A DNA stretch of 64,000 nucleotides from Pseudomonas frederiksbergensis (GCF_003732275.1 NZ_MOBM01000042.1:62001-126000), one strand, 5' to 3'. Positions 50,740 through 60,978 are shown, counted from the first letter of the stretch. The notes: generated by a model not told the origin, from the letters alone. Program-made: numbers and translations.

Positions 50740-51204
50740 TCAGAACTTCTCAAGCGTCCGACGGCTGGCGCTGCTCTCGCGCACCACTTCTTTAGGCTTG
50801 TACGCGCAATACCCCGGCCGCGGTCCGATCTTCGGGTGGTTGCGGCAGGTGTCCGGGCGCTTATCATAAATAGTGCACAGACGGCTCTTACGATCCAGGT
50901 ACAGGCAATCGTTGTTGCTCATGCGCTGAAGGGTGAAGATCTCGGACTTCTGGTTATAGCGCTCGACGATCCCTTCCTTCTGCAAACGCTTGGCGATGTT
51001 CTTCGGCGGGTCGCCACGCTCGAACTCATCGACGATGCCGATACGGATCAGATCCTTGATCTTGACCTCGACCGGCAAGGTGCAGCAGCTGGATACGCAG
51101 GAACCGCACATCGGGGCAGAGTACTTGGCCCAGGTATCGAGGCGATCGATCTCCGCGGCGGCGATCAGGTTGGGCTTCATCATCGGTGTTACCAGCGTGT
51201 GCAT
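50740..51204 (-). CDS. YkgJ-family cysteine-cluster protein
   Basis: This is a 154-residue protein with a Cys pattern of the CxxCxxxCC type (MCGSCVSSCCTLPVEV), then NNDCLYLDRKSRLCTIYDKRPDTCRNHP and a final GYCAYKP. The family probably binds zinc or an iron-sulfur cluster; the function is unknown. ATGs at 51204, 51183 and 51180 are possible starts, of which the inner MMKPNLIAAAEIDRLD may be the real one. It is divergent from glgP across 234 bases. Confidence 0.85.
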   Translation of the reverse strand: MHTLVTPMMKPNLIAAAEIDRLDTWAKYSAPMCGSCVSSCCTLPVEVKIKDLIRIGIVDEFERGDPPKNIAKRLQKEGIVERYNQKSEIFTLQRMSNNDCLYLDRKSRLCTIYDKRPDTCRNHPKIGPRPGYCAYKPKEVVRESSASRRTLEKF

Positions 51205-51438
51205 CAGGGCGCGCGATCATACCGGGACTGGTGGATTTTTGAACAACCTTTCGCCAGATTTTTTCGCTTGGCGCAAAATAATCCCTGTGTCCGGCACGGC
51301 CCCTGCATTGTTTCTGGCACGCAACAACGTAATGTCGATCTATCTCGCACTAACAGGGAAAACTGCCGAACCAGAGTCTCAATGGTCTGTCAGACCGACT
51401 AGGCTCAGACAACTTCACGCTCGCTCGAGGTCTTATCG

Positions 51439-53889
51439 ATGACTCAAGAACCACTTGTTCGCGAAGCAGAGGTGGCCGCATTCCGCGACGCCGTCTTGAC
51501 CAAGCTTACCTACGCGGTGGGCAAAGACCCGGATCACGCCTTCGACCACGACTGGTTCGAAGCCATCGCCCTGGCGGCGCGCGATCACATGGTCGAGCAC
51601 TGGATGGACCACACCCGGCAGATCTACCGCAAAGGCCAGAAACGGGTCTATTACCTCTCCCTTGAATTCCTGATCGGCCGCTTGCTCTACGACAGCCTGA
51701 GCAACCTCGGCCTGCTCGATGTGGCCCGTGAGGCCATGACCGAACTTGGCGTCGACATCGAACGCATCCGTCTGCTGGAACCCGATGCGGCGCTGGGCAA
51801 CGGAGGCCTCGGGCGCCTGGCGGCGTGCTTCATGGAAAGCATGTCGACCTTGGGCATCGCCGGCCATGGTTACGGCATTCGTTACGAACACGGTTTGTTC
51901 CGCCAGGCCATCGTCGACGGCTGGCAGCAGGAGCAGACCGAACACTGGCTGGATTTCGGTAACCCGTGGGAGTTCGAACGGCCGGAGGTCGCCTACCCGA
52001 TCGGCTTCGGCGGCAGTGTCGAAACCGTGACCGATGAAAACGGCAAATCCAGGCAAGTCTGGTCCCCTGCGGAAACCGTGCGGGCCATTGCCTATGACAC
52101 CCCGGTGGTTGGTTGGCGCGGCGCGAGTGTCAACACGCTGCGACTGTGGCGTGCCCGGGCCATGGAAGATTTGCACCTGGAGCGCTTTAACGCTGGCGAC
52201 CACTTGGGTGCGGTAGCCGAAGTGGCCCGGGCCGAAAGTATCTCCCGCGTGCTCTACCCGGCGGACAGCACCGATGCCGGCCAGGAACTGCGTCTGCGCC
52301 AGGAGTACTTCTTCGTCGCCGCATCCCTGCAGGACTTGCTGCGCCGCCATCGCAACATGCACACCTCCGTGCTGACCCTGGGCGATCACGCGGCCATTCA
52401 ACTCAACGACACTCACCCCTCGATCGCCGTGGCCGAGTTGATGCGTCAGTTGGTCGACGTTTATGACGTGGCGTGGGATGCGGCGTGGCAGGTCACCGTC
52501 GACACGCTGTCGTATACCAACCACACGTTATTGCCGGAAGCGCTGGAAACCTGGCCGGTCGGTTTGATGGAGCGGATGCTGCCACGGCACATGCAGATCA
52601 TTTATTTGATCAACGCCCAGCACATCGACTCATTGCGGGCCAAGGGCGTTCACGATTTCGACGTGTTGCGTGCGGTGTCGCTGATCGAGGAAGACAACGG
52701 TCGACGCGTGCGCATGGGTAACCTGGCATTCCTTGGTTCTCACAGCGTTAACGGCGTGTCTGGCCTGCACACGCAACTGATGCGCAGCACAGTGTTTTCC
52801 GAGTTGCATAAACTCTATCCGGAGCGGATCAACAACAAGACCAATGGCATTACCTTCCGCCGCTGGCTCTATCAGGCCAACCCCGAGTTGACCTCGATGA
52901 TGGTCGACGCCCTCGGCCCGGATATGCTGGATAACCCCGAAGAAAGCCTGATCGGGCTGGAGCCGTTTGCCGAAAAGACTGCATTCCGTAAACAGTTCGC
53001 CGAGCAGCGGCTGCACAGTAAAAAAGCCCTGGCGTACCTGATTCATGAACGGTTGGGGATCGCGATCAACCCGGCGGCGATGTTCGACGTGCAGGTCAAG
53101 CGGATCCACGAATACAAACGTCAGTTGCTCAACCTGCTGCACACCGTCGCGCTGTATCAGGCGATTCGTGCCGAACCGGAAATCGACTGGGTGCCGCGGG
53201 TGAAAATCTTCGCCGGCAAGGCGGCGGCCAGTTATCACCAGGCCAAGTTGATCATCAAACTGACCAACGACATCGCCCGGGTGGTCAACAACGACCCGAC
53301 CGTGCGTGGTTTGCTCAAAGTGGTGTTCTTGCCCAACTACAACGTCAGCCTGGCCGAAAGCATCATTCCGGCGGCGGACTTGTCGGAGCAGATTTCCACC
53401 GCAGGCTTCGAAGCATCGGGCACCAGCAACATGAAGTTCGGCCTCAACGGCGCGCTGACCATTGGCACCATGGACGGCGCCAACGTGGAGATGAGCGAGC
53501 GCATTGGTGTCGAACACATGTTCATCTTCGGCCTGAGCGCCGAGCAAGTGGAAGCGCGCAAGCTCAACCATGAATTCAGCGCGGCGCCGGACATTGCCGC
53601 CTCCCATCGACTCAACGACGTGCTGCAAGCGATTCGCGGCGGGGTGTTCTCACCGGACGATCCGTCCCGCTACACCACACTGATCGATTCGCTGGTGGAT
53701 TACGACCGCTTTCTGGTCTGCGCCGATTTCGACTCTTACTGGAACGCTCAGATGCGCGTCGAGGCTCACTGGCACGACTCGAAAGAATGGTGGCGCTCGG
53801 CGGTATTGAGCAGTGCGCGGATGGGTTGGTTCTCGTCCGACCGGACCATTCGCGAGTACGCCACGGATATTTGGAAGGCTCTGGAGTAA
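51439..53889 (+). CDS. glgP: Glycogen/starch/alpha-glucan phosphorylase
   Basis: This is an 816-residue phosphorylase that releases glucose 1-phosphate from alpha-1,4-glucans. N-terminal RVYYLSLEFLIGRLL and ALGNGGLGRLAACFMES are family hallmarks. The active-site region includes QLNDTHPSIAVAELMRQL and NGITFRRWL. PLP is bound at the Lys in EASGTSNMKFGLNGALTIGTM, and PAADLSEQISTAG precedes it. No other glycogen genes are near; it appears as an isolated unit followed by a repeat pair. Confidence 0.96.
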   Translation: MTQEPLVREAEVAAFRDAVLTKLTYAVGKDPDHAFDHDWFEAIALAARDHMVEHWMDHTRQIYRKGQKRVYYLSLEFLIGRLLYDSLSNLGLLDVAREAMTELGVDIERIRLLEPDAALGNGGLGRLAACFMESMSTLGIAGHGYGIRYEHGLFRQAIVDGWQQEQTEHWLDFGNPWEFERPEVAYPIGFGGSVETVTDENGKSRQVWSPAETVRAIAYDTPVVGWRGASVNTLRLWRARAMEDLHLERFNAGDHLGAVAEVARAESISRVLYPADSTDAGQELRLRQEYFFVAASLQDLLRRHRNMHTSVLTLGDHAAIQLNDTHPSIAVAELMRQLVDVYDVAWDAAWQVTVDTLSYTNHTLLPEALETWPVGLMERMLPRHMQIIYLINAQHIDSLRAKGVHDFDVLRAVSLIEEDNGRRVRMGNLAFLGSHSVNGVSGLHTQLMRSTVFSELHKLYPERINNKTNGITFRRWLYQANPELTSMMVDALGPDMLDNPEESLIGLEPFAEKTAFRKQFAEQRLHSKKALAYLIHERLGIAINPAAMFDVQVKRIHEYKRQLLNLLHTVALYQAIRAEPEIDWVPRVKIFAGKAAASYHQAKLIIKLTNDIARVVNNDPTVRGLLKVVFLPNYNVSLAESIIPAADLSEQISTAGFEASGTSNMKFGLNGALTIGTMDGANVEMSERIGVEHMFIFGLSAEQVEARKLNHEFSAAPDIAASHRLNDVLQAIRGGVFSPDDPSRYTTLIDSLVDYDRFLVCADFDSYWNAQMRVEAHWHDSKEWWRSAVLSSARMGWFSSDRTIREYATDIWKALE

Positions 53890-53922
53890 GTCTTCGTTCG
53901 GCTCGATATACTGGCGCGCCGG

Positions 53923-54004
53923 AAAAGATCGCAGCCTTCGGCAGCTCCTACACAATCGCGTGCTATCACGCCGTTGTAGGAGCTGCCGAAGGCTGCGATC
54001 TTTT
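53923..54004. repeat. Inverted repeat pair, family A, copy 3
   Basis: AAAAGATCGCAGCCTTCGGCAGCTCCTAC faces GTAGGAGCTGCCGAAGGCTGCGATCTTTTT. This copy is in reverse arm order relative to the other two family A copies. Confidence 0.9.
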
Positions 54005-54060
54005 TGGAGCTGGCTACGCTAATCTTCTTGGATTGGCCAATGCGCTTAGGGATATCGACC

Positions 54061-57000
54061 ATGCAATGGATGTTCATGCTGATTGGGCTGCTGCTGGGCT
54101 GGTTATTTGACGAGTCGTTCAGCGATGCGCTGTTGGGCGCTTTGCTCGGGCTGGGTATCGGCCAGGCAATCCGCATCAGCCGCTTGAGTACTCAAACCGC
54201 CGAGCAGCGACGCTTGCTCGATCAAGCGCAGGTTGCGCTGAATGCGGTCGAGCAGCGACTGGCATTGCTGGAAGTATCGGGCGTCAAATCCCCTGAAACC
54301 AGTGAAGCTGCGGCCAGCGAACCGGTTGCATCCCCTGAAATCATTCTTGAACAAGCCCCTGTCGCAGCCCCCGAGCTGATCTGGGAGCTACCTCCTGAAT
54401 TCGAACCCGTCACAGCGGCCGCCGCCGAAACCAGTCGTCCACTGCCCGATGATCTCTGGAAACCCGAACCGGTCGCCCGCGAACCACAACAACCGGCGGC
54501 GCCGCGCGGCCCGAACTTCATCGAGCGGGCCATCAGCGGCGCGCGCAACTGGCTGTTCGGCGGTAATACCGTGTTGCGGGTCGGCGTGGTGCTGTTGTTC
54601 CTCGGCCTGGCCTTCCTGTTGCGCTACGCCACCGAAGGCATGGTGGTGCCGGTCGAGTTGCGTTACGCCGGTGTCGCGGCGGCGGCCTTGGGCTTGCTCG
54701 CGCTGGGCTGGTGGTTGCGACTGCGCAACAGCAATTACGCGCTGATGCTGCAAGGCACCGGGATTGCGGTGTTGTACCTGACAGTATTTGCCGCGATGCG
54801 CCTGCATCCATTGCTCGACCCCACGGCGGCGCTGGGCTTGCTGGTGGTGGTGACGGTGTTCTCGGCGATTCTCGCCATTACTCAAAACGCTCTGGGCCTG
54901 GCCGCCGCTGCCGCCTTGGGTGGTTTCGCCGCACCGATCCTGACCTCCACCGGCGCCGGCAACCATGTCGCGCTGTTCAGCTACTTTGCCTTGCTCAACG
55001 CCGGCATCCTCGCCATCGCGTGGTTCAAGGCCTGGCGGCTGCTTAACCTGATCGGTTTTGTCGGCACCTTCGGCATCGGGTTGGCCTGGGGCCTGCGTTC
55101 CTACAAGCCTGAACTGCTATGGAGCACCGAGCCGTTCCTGATTCTGTTTTTCCTGATGTACCTGGCCATCGGCCTGTTGTTCGCCCGGCGCAAACTGCTG
55201 GAAATGAGCGATGCGCCCGAGGATGGCAGCCGCGATGCACTGCTGCACTGGTCAGCGCGCAAGGGCGATTACGTCGATGGCACCATGTTGTTCGCGCCGC
55301 CGCTGGTGGGTTTCGGTTTGCAGTTCGCGCTGGTGGAGCATCTGGAATTTGCCACCGCCTTCAGCGCCTTGGCACTGGGCATGATTTACATGGGGCTGGC
55401 CCGGTTGCTGATGGGCGGTCGAGCGCTGTTGTTGGCGGAAACCTGTCTGGCGCTCGGGGTGATCTTCGCCAGCCTGGCGATCCCCTTGGGGCTCGACGCG
55501 CGTTGGACTGCAGCCGCCTGGGCGGTGGAAGGCGCGGGGATTTTCTGGCTCGGCCTGCGCCAACAACGACCGCTGGCGCGAGCCTTTGCCTTGCTGCTGC
55601 AACTGGGCTCGGCACTGGCCTTCCTCAGCGAGCTGCGGATCGGCGAGAGCAGCCTGCTCGATGGCGCCCCGTTGGGGGCGTTGATGCTCGGTGTGGCGCT
55701 GCTGTTCAGCTTCTACCAATTACGCAAAGCGTTGCCTGAACAGGCGTCGCAGTGGGAGCACCAAGCACTGCCGGTGCTGGCCTGCCTGGGATTGACGTTC
55801 CTTTATCTGCTGGCGCCGCTGTTTTTCTTCACTCATGGCACGGCGATCAGTTGGGCGCTGGCCGGGTTGGCGACACTGTTCGTCGGCCTGCGCCTGCAAT
55901 CGAGAACCTTCCTATTCACCGCGTTCGCCGTGCAACTGCTGGGCGGTGCGTTGTTCCTGTTGCGGCTGCAAGGGGCGGGCGGTGAGTCGGCTGCGGTGTT
56001 CAGCGCCGGTTGGAGCGGTTTGCTCAGCGCGTCCCTGATCGGGCTGGCATTGATCGGCGGGATGTTGCTGGCGGCCCGCGACGAAATGGTGCGCAGCGAC
56101 GTGCGTTTGCTGCGCGGCTTGTCAGTGGTGTTGCTGGCCGGTCTGGTGCTGATCAACCTCGCCGTGTTGTTCGTGTTGCCGTGGCAAACCGCGAGCGCGG
56201 TGTGGGCCGCCAGTGGTTTGTTCATCATCTGGCTGAGCCTGTACCTGAAGCAGCGCGTGAGTTTTGTCTTTGGTCTGCTGTTGCAGGTGATCGGTGGCGC
56301 TGCGTTCCTGTTCGCCGGGCCGGATCTGCTTGGCCCGCTGCTCAGCGAAGGGTTGCGGCCGCTGGCGCATGGCGGTTTCTGGACGCCGCTGGTGCTGGGG
56401 CTGGCCGCATTCGTCGGAGCCTGGCGTCTGCAGCTCGGCAACCATGCTTCGGCCTTCGATGGGTTGAGCCTGCAGCGCTTGTCGGAAGTGTTGGTGGTGT
56501 GGGGCGCAGGTTGGTGGGCGCTGGCGTGGGTCAGCGAAGTGCTGCGCTTTGCGCCGTTGAATCTGCAAGCCACTTTGTTGCTGGCCGTCGCCGCCGTGAG
56601 TGTCGCGCTGTGGACGTTGTTGGCGCTGCGCCTGAAGTGGTCGTCGCTGGGCTTGCTCTGCACCTTGTTGATTCCCGCAGCAGGTCTGGTGCTGCTCGCG
56701 GCCTGGCATTCGCGTTATCACCCGGCCGCCAACTTCGGCTGGCTGGTTTGGGTCGCGGTGTTCGTCGTGCATTTCATCTCGCTGCGGCGTCTGGCGCCAA
56801 CGCTGCCCGCAAGAGCCCTGAGCACCGCCCATGTGCTCGGCTGCTGGCTGTTGATCGGCGTGTTGGCCCTGGAGCTGCGTTACGGCTTGCTGCTGTTGTC
56901 GGAGCAGTACAACGCCTGGCGCTGGCTGGGCTGGGCGATTCTGCCGAGCCTGTATCTGGTGCTGATGGCTGCACCACGCACGTGGCCGTGGCCGGTGTCG

Positions 57001-57648
57001 GATTATCCCCGCGAGTACCGGGTCTATGCCGCTGCGCCGTTGGCGTTGCTGATGCTCGGCTGGTTCTGGCTGGCGAACATCGCCAGTGACGGCACCGCCG
57101 AGCCATTGCCGTATGTGCCGCTGATTAACCCGCTGGAGTTGGGCCTGTTGTTCGCTTTGTTCGGCGTTTACGTCTGGTCTCGCAGCGCCGTGACGCAACT
57201 GGCGATACGCAAGGCGTACGCCGATAACGCCACGCAAGTGATTGCCGGGGTTTCGCTGTTCGTCTTCTTCACCGCGCTGGTGATGCGCGCGGCTCACCAT
57301 TGGGGTGACGTGCCGTACGCGCTGGATCTGTTGCTTGGGTCGATGTTGGTGCAGGCCGGCCTGTCCATCGTCTGGACCCTGATGGCCCTGAGTCTGATGA
57401 TCGGTGGGCATCTGCGTCATCGCCGCGAAGTCTGGCTGATCGGCGCGGCGCTGATCGCGCTGGTGGTCGCCAAGTTGTTCTTCATTGAATTGAGTAACCG
57501 CGGCGGGCTCGCGCGGATCGTGTCGTTTATTGGCGTTGGCGTGTTGCTGTTGGTGGTGGGCTATTTCGCTCCGTTGCCACCCAAGCGTGCCGAAGCTGTG
57601 CCGGATGTTGAAAAACCGGCCCCTGAAACCGAAGGAGTGTCGTCTTGA
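54061..57648 (+). CDS. DUF2339 large membrane protein
   Basis: This is a 1195-residue protein. The ATG at 54061 gives an N-terminal helix (MQWMFMLIGLLLGWLFDESF), a coiled coil (AEQRRLLDQAQVALNAVEQR), then a Pro/Glu-rich linker (about 85-165). After NFIERAISGARNWLFGGNTV come around 25 to 30 predicted membrane helices through to the C-terminus. This matches DUF2339 (GGNTVLRVGVVLLFLGLAFL is a typical entry). Function unknown. It overlaps the DUF3999 gene by four bases; the two are normally paired in pseudomonads, so a joint envelope complex is likely. Confidence 0.88.
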   Translation: MQWMFMLIGLLLGWLFDESFSDALLGALLGLGIGQAIRISRLSTQTAEQRRLLDQAQVALNAVEQRLALLEVSGVKSPETSEAAASEPVASPEIILEQAPVAAPELIWELPPEFEPVTAAAAETSRPLPDDLWKPEPVAREPQQPAAPRGPNFIERAISGARNWLFGGNTVLRVGVVLLFLGLAFLLRYATEGMVVPVELRYAGVAAAALGLLALGWWLRLRNSNYALMLQGTGIAVLYLTVFAAMRLHPLLDPTAALGLLVVVTVFSAILAITQNALGLAAAAALGGFAAPILTSTGAGNHVALFSYFALLNAGILAIAWFKAWRLLNLIGFVGTFGIGLAWGLRSYKPELLWSTEPFLILFFLMYLAIGLLFARRKLLEMSDAPEDGSRDALLHWSARKGDYVDGTMLFAPPLVGFGLQFALVEHLEFATAFSALALGMIYMGLARLLMGGRALLLAETCLALGVIFASLAIPLGLDARWTAAAWAVEGAGIFWLGLRQQRPLARAFALLLQLGSALAFLSELRIGESSLLDGAPLGALMLGVALLFSFYQLRKALPEQASQWEHQALPVLACLGLTFLYLLAPLFFFTHGTAISWALAGLATLFVGLRLQSRTFLFTAFAVQLLGGALFLLRLQGAGGESAAVFSAGWSGLLSASLIGLALIGGMLLAARDEMVRSDVRLLRGLSVVLLAGLVLINLAVLFVLPWQTASAVWAASGLFIIWLSLYLKQRVSFVFGLLLQVIGGAAFLFAGPDLLGPLLSEGLRPLAHGGFWTPLVLGLAAFVGAWRLQLGNHASAFDGLSLQRLSEVLVVWGAGWWALAWVSEVLRFAPLNLQATLLLAVAAVSVALWTLLALRLKWSSLGLLCTLLIPAAGLVLLAAWHSRYHPAANFGWLVWVAVFVVHFISLRRLAPTLPARALSTAHVLGCWLLIGVLALELRYGLLLLSEQYNAWRWLGWAILPSLYLVLMAAPRTWPWPVSDYPREYRVYAAAPLALLMLGWFWLANIASDGTAEPLPYVPLINPLELGLLFALFGVYVWSRSAVTQLAIRKAYADNATQVIAGVSLFVFFTALVMRAAHHWGDVPYALDLLLGSMLVQAGLSIVWTLMALSLMIGGHLRHRREVWLIGAALIALVVAKLFFIELSNRGGLARIVSFIGVGVLLLVVGYFAPLPPKRAEAVPDVEKPAPETEGVSS

Positions 57649-59012
57649 GTCAGAAGCTGAACCTGAGCTTGTGGGGTGCTGTAGTGCTGGGTGTGGCGCT
57701 GTCGGCCGGCGCGCAGGAAAAACCGACGGACTTCGCCGCGCAGGTGCCGTTGTCGGTGAGTGGCGAAGGCCCGTGGTATCGCCTGGAATTGCCCTTGGGC
57801 GTGCAACTGAAAGCGCGGCAAACCGATCTCAGCGATCTACGCGTGTTCAACGCCGCCGGTGAGCCTCAGGCTTATGCTCTGGCCCGAGAGCCCGCGCAGA
57901 CCCGCGAAAACCGCACGCTGAACGACGTGAAGTGGTTCCCGTTGTACAACTCGGCGGATGCCACCGAACGTGCGCCGAGCGTGCGCGTGCAATCGAACAC
58001 CAACGGCACGTTGATTGAAGTGCAGCCGTCCAGCCAGTTGGAGGCAGGGGAAGAAGAGTTGCGCGGCTGGTTGCTCGACGCCAGCCGCATCAAGGCGCCA
58101 TTGCAGCAATTGATCCTCGATTGGACCAGCGATCGCGACGGTTTCCAGCGCTTCAGCATCGAAGCCAGCGACGATCTGCAGCATTGGCAGTCGTGGGGCG
58201 AAGGGCAGGTGGCACGCCTGACGTTTGCCGACGAACGGGTCGAGCAACATGAAGTCGGCCTGCCGGGGCAATCGGCGCGCTACCTGCGCTTGCTGTGGAG
58301 TTCACCGCAATCGGCGCCAGTGCTGACGTCGGCGCAACTGGAAAGCACCAACCCTCGCACCTTGCCGCTGCCGTTGGTCTGGTCGCAACCGTTGGCTGGC
58401 ACCAGCGTGAAGGCCGGTGAGTACATCTGGCAATTGCCGATGGGGTTGAACGTCCAGCGCTTGCAGATCGAGCTGAATCAACCCAACAGCCTGGCACCGG
58501 TGACGTTGTCGGGTCGCCGGGAAACCAGCCTGCCGTGGCAAACGCTGACCAGCGGTTTGCTCTACCGCTTGACCCAGAATGGCCAGGACGTGGTGCAGAA
58601 CGAATTGCAGCTGCCGGGCCAGACCGTTCAGCAATTGAAGTTGACGGTGGATGAGCGCGGCGGTGGCCTGGGCGCCGAAGCACCGACCGTCCGATTTGCC
58701 GTGCGCTCCACGCAACTGGTGTTCCTGGCGCGCGGGGCCGGGCCTTATACGCTGGCGCTGGGGAGTGCGACGGTGAAGGCGGCGAGCTTGCCATTGTCGA
58801 CGCTGATTCCGGATTACAGCGCTGCGAAGCTGGCGGCGTTGGGCAAGGCGACGGTGGAGGGTGGGGTCGTGGTGACTCCGGCGGCGACCGTGCCAACGGT
58901 GGCGGACACGAACTGGAAGAAATTCGGGTTGTGGGCGGTGCTGTTGCTCAGCGTGCTGGTTCTGGGGGCCATGGCCTTCAGCTTGCTGCGCAAGCCACCA
59001 GTCAAATCCTGA
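57645..59012 (+). CDS. DUF3999-domain envelope protein
   Basis: This is a 455-residue protein with a signal peptide (LWGAVVLGVALSAGAQE). A large periplasmic beta-rich region follows (QVPLSVSGEGPWYRLELPLG, then LDWTSDRDGFQRFSIEASDD), resembling galactose-binding-like sandwiches. A C-terminal membrane helix (GLWAVLLLSVLVLGAMAFSL) ends the protein. This is the DUF3999 arrangement. The start overlaps the DUF2339 stop (ATGA-type, TTGAGT start as TTG). The operon pair is conserved; function unknown. Confidence 0.88.
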   Translation: MSQKLNLSLWGAVVLGVALSAGAQEKPTDFAAQVPLSVSGEGPWYRLELPLGVQLKARQTDLSDLRVFNAAGEPQAYALAREPAQTRENRTLNDVKWFPLYNSADATERAPSVRVQSNTNGTLIEVQPSSQLEAGEEELRGWLLDASRIKAPLQQLILDWTSDRDGFQRFSIEASDDLQHWQSWGEGQVARLTFADERVEQHEVGLPGQSARYLRLLWSSPQSAPVLTSAQLESTNPRTLPLPLVWSQPLAGTSVKAGEYIWQLPMGLNVQRLQIELNQPNSLAPVTLSGRRETSLPWQTLTSGLLYRLTQNGQDVVQNELQLPGQTVQQLKLTVDERGGGLGAEAPTVRFAVRSTQLVFLARGAGPYTLALGSATVKAASLPLSTLIPDYSAAKLAALGKATVEGGVVVTPAATVPTVADTNWKKFGLWAVLLLSVLVLGAMAFSLLRKPPVKS

Positions 59013-59032
59013 AGGTGATGCTTTGCACCCCA

Positions 59033-59107
59033 ATCGCGAGCAGGCTCGCTCCCACACTGATCGCCTGAACACTGGCGATCCATTGTGGGAGCGAGCCTGC
59101 TCGCGAT
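59033..59107. repeat. REP pair (REPIN), family B, copy 6
   Basis: ATCGCGAGCAGGCTCGCTCCCACA faces TGTGGGAGCGAGCCTGCTCGCGAT with a short GGCGATCC-type spacer. It lies between DUF3999 and fbp. Confidence 0.9.
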
Positions 59108-59262
59108 AGCGGTTTATCGGTCGGTAAAAATGCCCATTTCGAACTACGCTCAACCCCGCACATGAACTCTATTGGGTGTATCACGTCTGATAGGAGGAAA
59201 TGCGCCCCGACTCGCGTTAAACTGCGCGGGTTTTTAGCCCCCCCATTCCACCGGAGCCGTCC

Positions 59263-60273
59263 ATGTCCCGCGTTACCTTGAGTCGCTATTTGATTGAGCA
59301 GACCCGTAGCAACAACACTCCTGCCGATCTGCGCTTCCTGATCGAAGTGGTGGCGCGTGCCTGCAAGGAAATCAACCACGCCGTCTCCAAAGGCGCCCTG
59401 GGTGGCGTCCTGGGCAGCATGGGCACCGAAAACGTCCAAGGCGAAGTGCAGAAGAAACTCGACGTGCTGTCCAACGAGATCCTGCTTGAAGCCAACGAGT
59501 GGGGCGGTCACCTGGCCGGCATGGCGTCCGAAGAAATGGACAACGCCTACCAGATTCCGGGCAAATACCCGAAAGGCGCGTACCTGCTGGTATTCGACCC
59601 GCTGGACGGTTCGTCGAACATCGACATCAACGCCCCGGTCGGCACCATCTTCTCGGTACTGCGTTGCCCGAACGAATACCTGAGCCAGAACGAGCCCTTG
59701 AATGAAAAGGCTTTCCTGCAGCCAGGTACCCAGCAAGTGGCCGCCGGTTATGCCATCTATGGTCCACAGACCATGCTGATCCTGACCCTGGGCGACGGCG
59801 TGAAAGGTTTCACCCTGGACCGTGAAATGGGCAGCTTCGTCCTGACCCATGAAGACATCACCATTCCTGAAACCACCCAGGAATTCGCCATCAACGCGTC
59901 CAACCAGCGTCACTGGGAAGCTCCGGTACAGCGCTACGTGGGCGAATTACTGGCAGGCGAAGAAGGCCCGCTGAAAAAGAACTACAACATGCGCTGGGTC
60001 GCCGCGATGGTGGCCGACGTGCATCGCATCCTGACCCGCGGCGGTCTGTTCATGTATCCACGCGACAGCCGCGAGCCGTCGAAGCCGGGCAAACTGCGCC
60101 TGATGTACGAAGCCAACCCGATGTCGTTCCTGGTGGAGCAAGCGGGTGGCGCATCCACTGACGGCCACCAGCGCATCCTCGACATCCAGCCGGAAGGCCT
60201 GCACCAGCGTGTTGCGGTGTTCCTCGGTTCGAAAGAAGAAGTTGCCCGCGTCACGGCTTACCACAAGGAATAA
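59263..60273 (+). CDS. fbp: Fructose-1,6-bisphosphatase class I
   Basis: This is a 336-residue gluconeogenic enzyme. Metal sites: EEMDN and LLVFDPLDGSSNIDINAPVG. Substrate-binding: NYNMRWVAAMVADVHRILTR and GGLFMYPRD. The C-terminal signature is AGGASTDGHQRILDIQPEGLHQR. Pseudomonads lack phosphofructokinase and use this enzyme in gluconeogenesis and the cyclic Entner-Doudoroff route. The DUF924 gene starts three bases after the stop. Confidence 0.97.
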   Translation: MSRVTLSRYLIEQTRSNNTPADLRFLIEVVARACKEINHAVSKGALGGVLGSMGTENVQGEVQKKLDVLSNEILLEANEWGGHLAGMASEEMDNAYQIPGKYPKGAYLLVFDPLDGSSNIDINAPVGTIFSVLRCPNEYLSQNEPLNEKAFLQPGTQQVAAGYAIYGPQTMLILTLGDGVKGFTLDREMGSFVLTHEDITIPETTQEFAINASNQRHWEAPVQRYVGELLAGEEGPLKKNYNMRWVAAMVADVHRILTRGGLFMYPRDSREPSKPGKLRLMYEANPMSFLVEQAGGASTDGHQRILDIQPEGLHQRVAVFLGSKEEVARVTAYHKE

Positions 60274-60276
60274 AAC

Positions 60277-60879
60277 ATGACCGCGCCCTGGCAGCCGTTA
60301 CTCGAGTGGTGGTTTGGATCTTTCGAATCACCCAACGAAATATCGGCTGACAAGGGCAAGTTATGGTTCGGCAAGCGCGACAGCCAGGACCTCGAAGCGC
60401 GGATGCGTTTCGGGGACCAGGTCGAGCAGGCACTGGCCGGCGGATTGACCGAATGGGTGCAATGCCCTGAAGGTTGGCTGGCCCTGGTGCTGCTACTCGA
60501 TCAACTTCCGCGAATGATCTTTCGCGATACCCCCAAATCCTTTTCAGGCGACCTCAGGGCTCAGGCACTGGTAGCGCAAGGCATTGCTGCGGATTTCGAT
60601 CGGCAACTGCGACCGATCCAGCGGGTGTTTATCTATCTGGTGTTCGAGCACTGCGAAAATCTGGCCGTACAGAACGAGGCGGTTTCGCGGTTTCTTGATC
60701 TGGTTGAACAGCAACCGGAGGCGGATCGGGCGGTGTTTGCCGACAACCTGGATTATGCCGAGCGGCATCAGAAGATCATTGCGCGGTTTGGGCGGTTTCC
60801 CCATCGCAATGCGGTGCTGGGGCGCGAATCTACGGTTGAGGAAATGGAGTTTCTTTCAGGACCTGGATCCCGCTTCTAG
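60277..60879 (+). CDS. DUF924-family protein
   Basis: This is a 200-residue soluble helical protein. PEGWLALVLLLDQLPRMIFRDTPKSF and the following DRQLRPIQRVFIYLVFEHCENLAVQNEAV, HQKIIARFGRFPHRNAVLGR are the DUF924 signature strings. The structure of family members is a TPR-like helical bundle; the function is not known. It is co-transcribed with fbp (three-base gap). Confidence 0.9.
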   Translation: MTAPWQPLLEWWFGSFESPNEISADKGKLWFGKRDSQDLEARMRFGDQVEQALAGGLTEWVQCPEGWLALVLLLDQLPRMIFRDTPKSFSGDLRAQALVAQGIAADFDRQLRPIQRVFIYLVFEHCENLAVQNEAVSRFLDLVEQQPEADRAVFADNLDYAERHQKIIARFGRFPHRNAVLGRESTVEEMEFLSGPGSRF

Positions 60880-60903
60880 CTTTTCGTTGTTGCTGATACC
60901 GCC

Positions 60904-60978
60904 ATCGCGAGCAGGCTCGCTCCCACACGGATCTTTGTCGCGCTGGAGATCCACTGTGGGAGCGAGCCTGCTCGCGAT
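60904..60978. repeat. REP pair (REPIN), family B, copy 7
   Basis: ATCGCGAGCAGGCTCGCTCCCACA faces TGTGGGAGCGAGCCTGCTCGCGAT around about 30 bases. It lies between the converging DUF924 and chemoreceptor genes. Confidence 0.9.
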
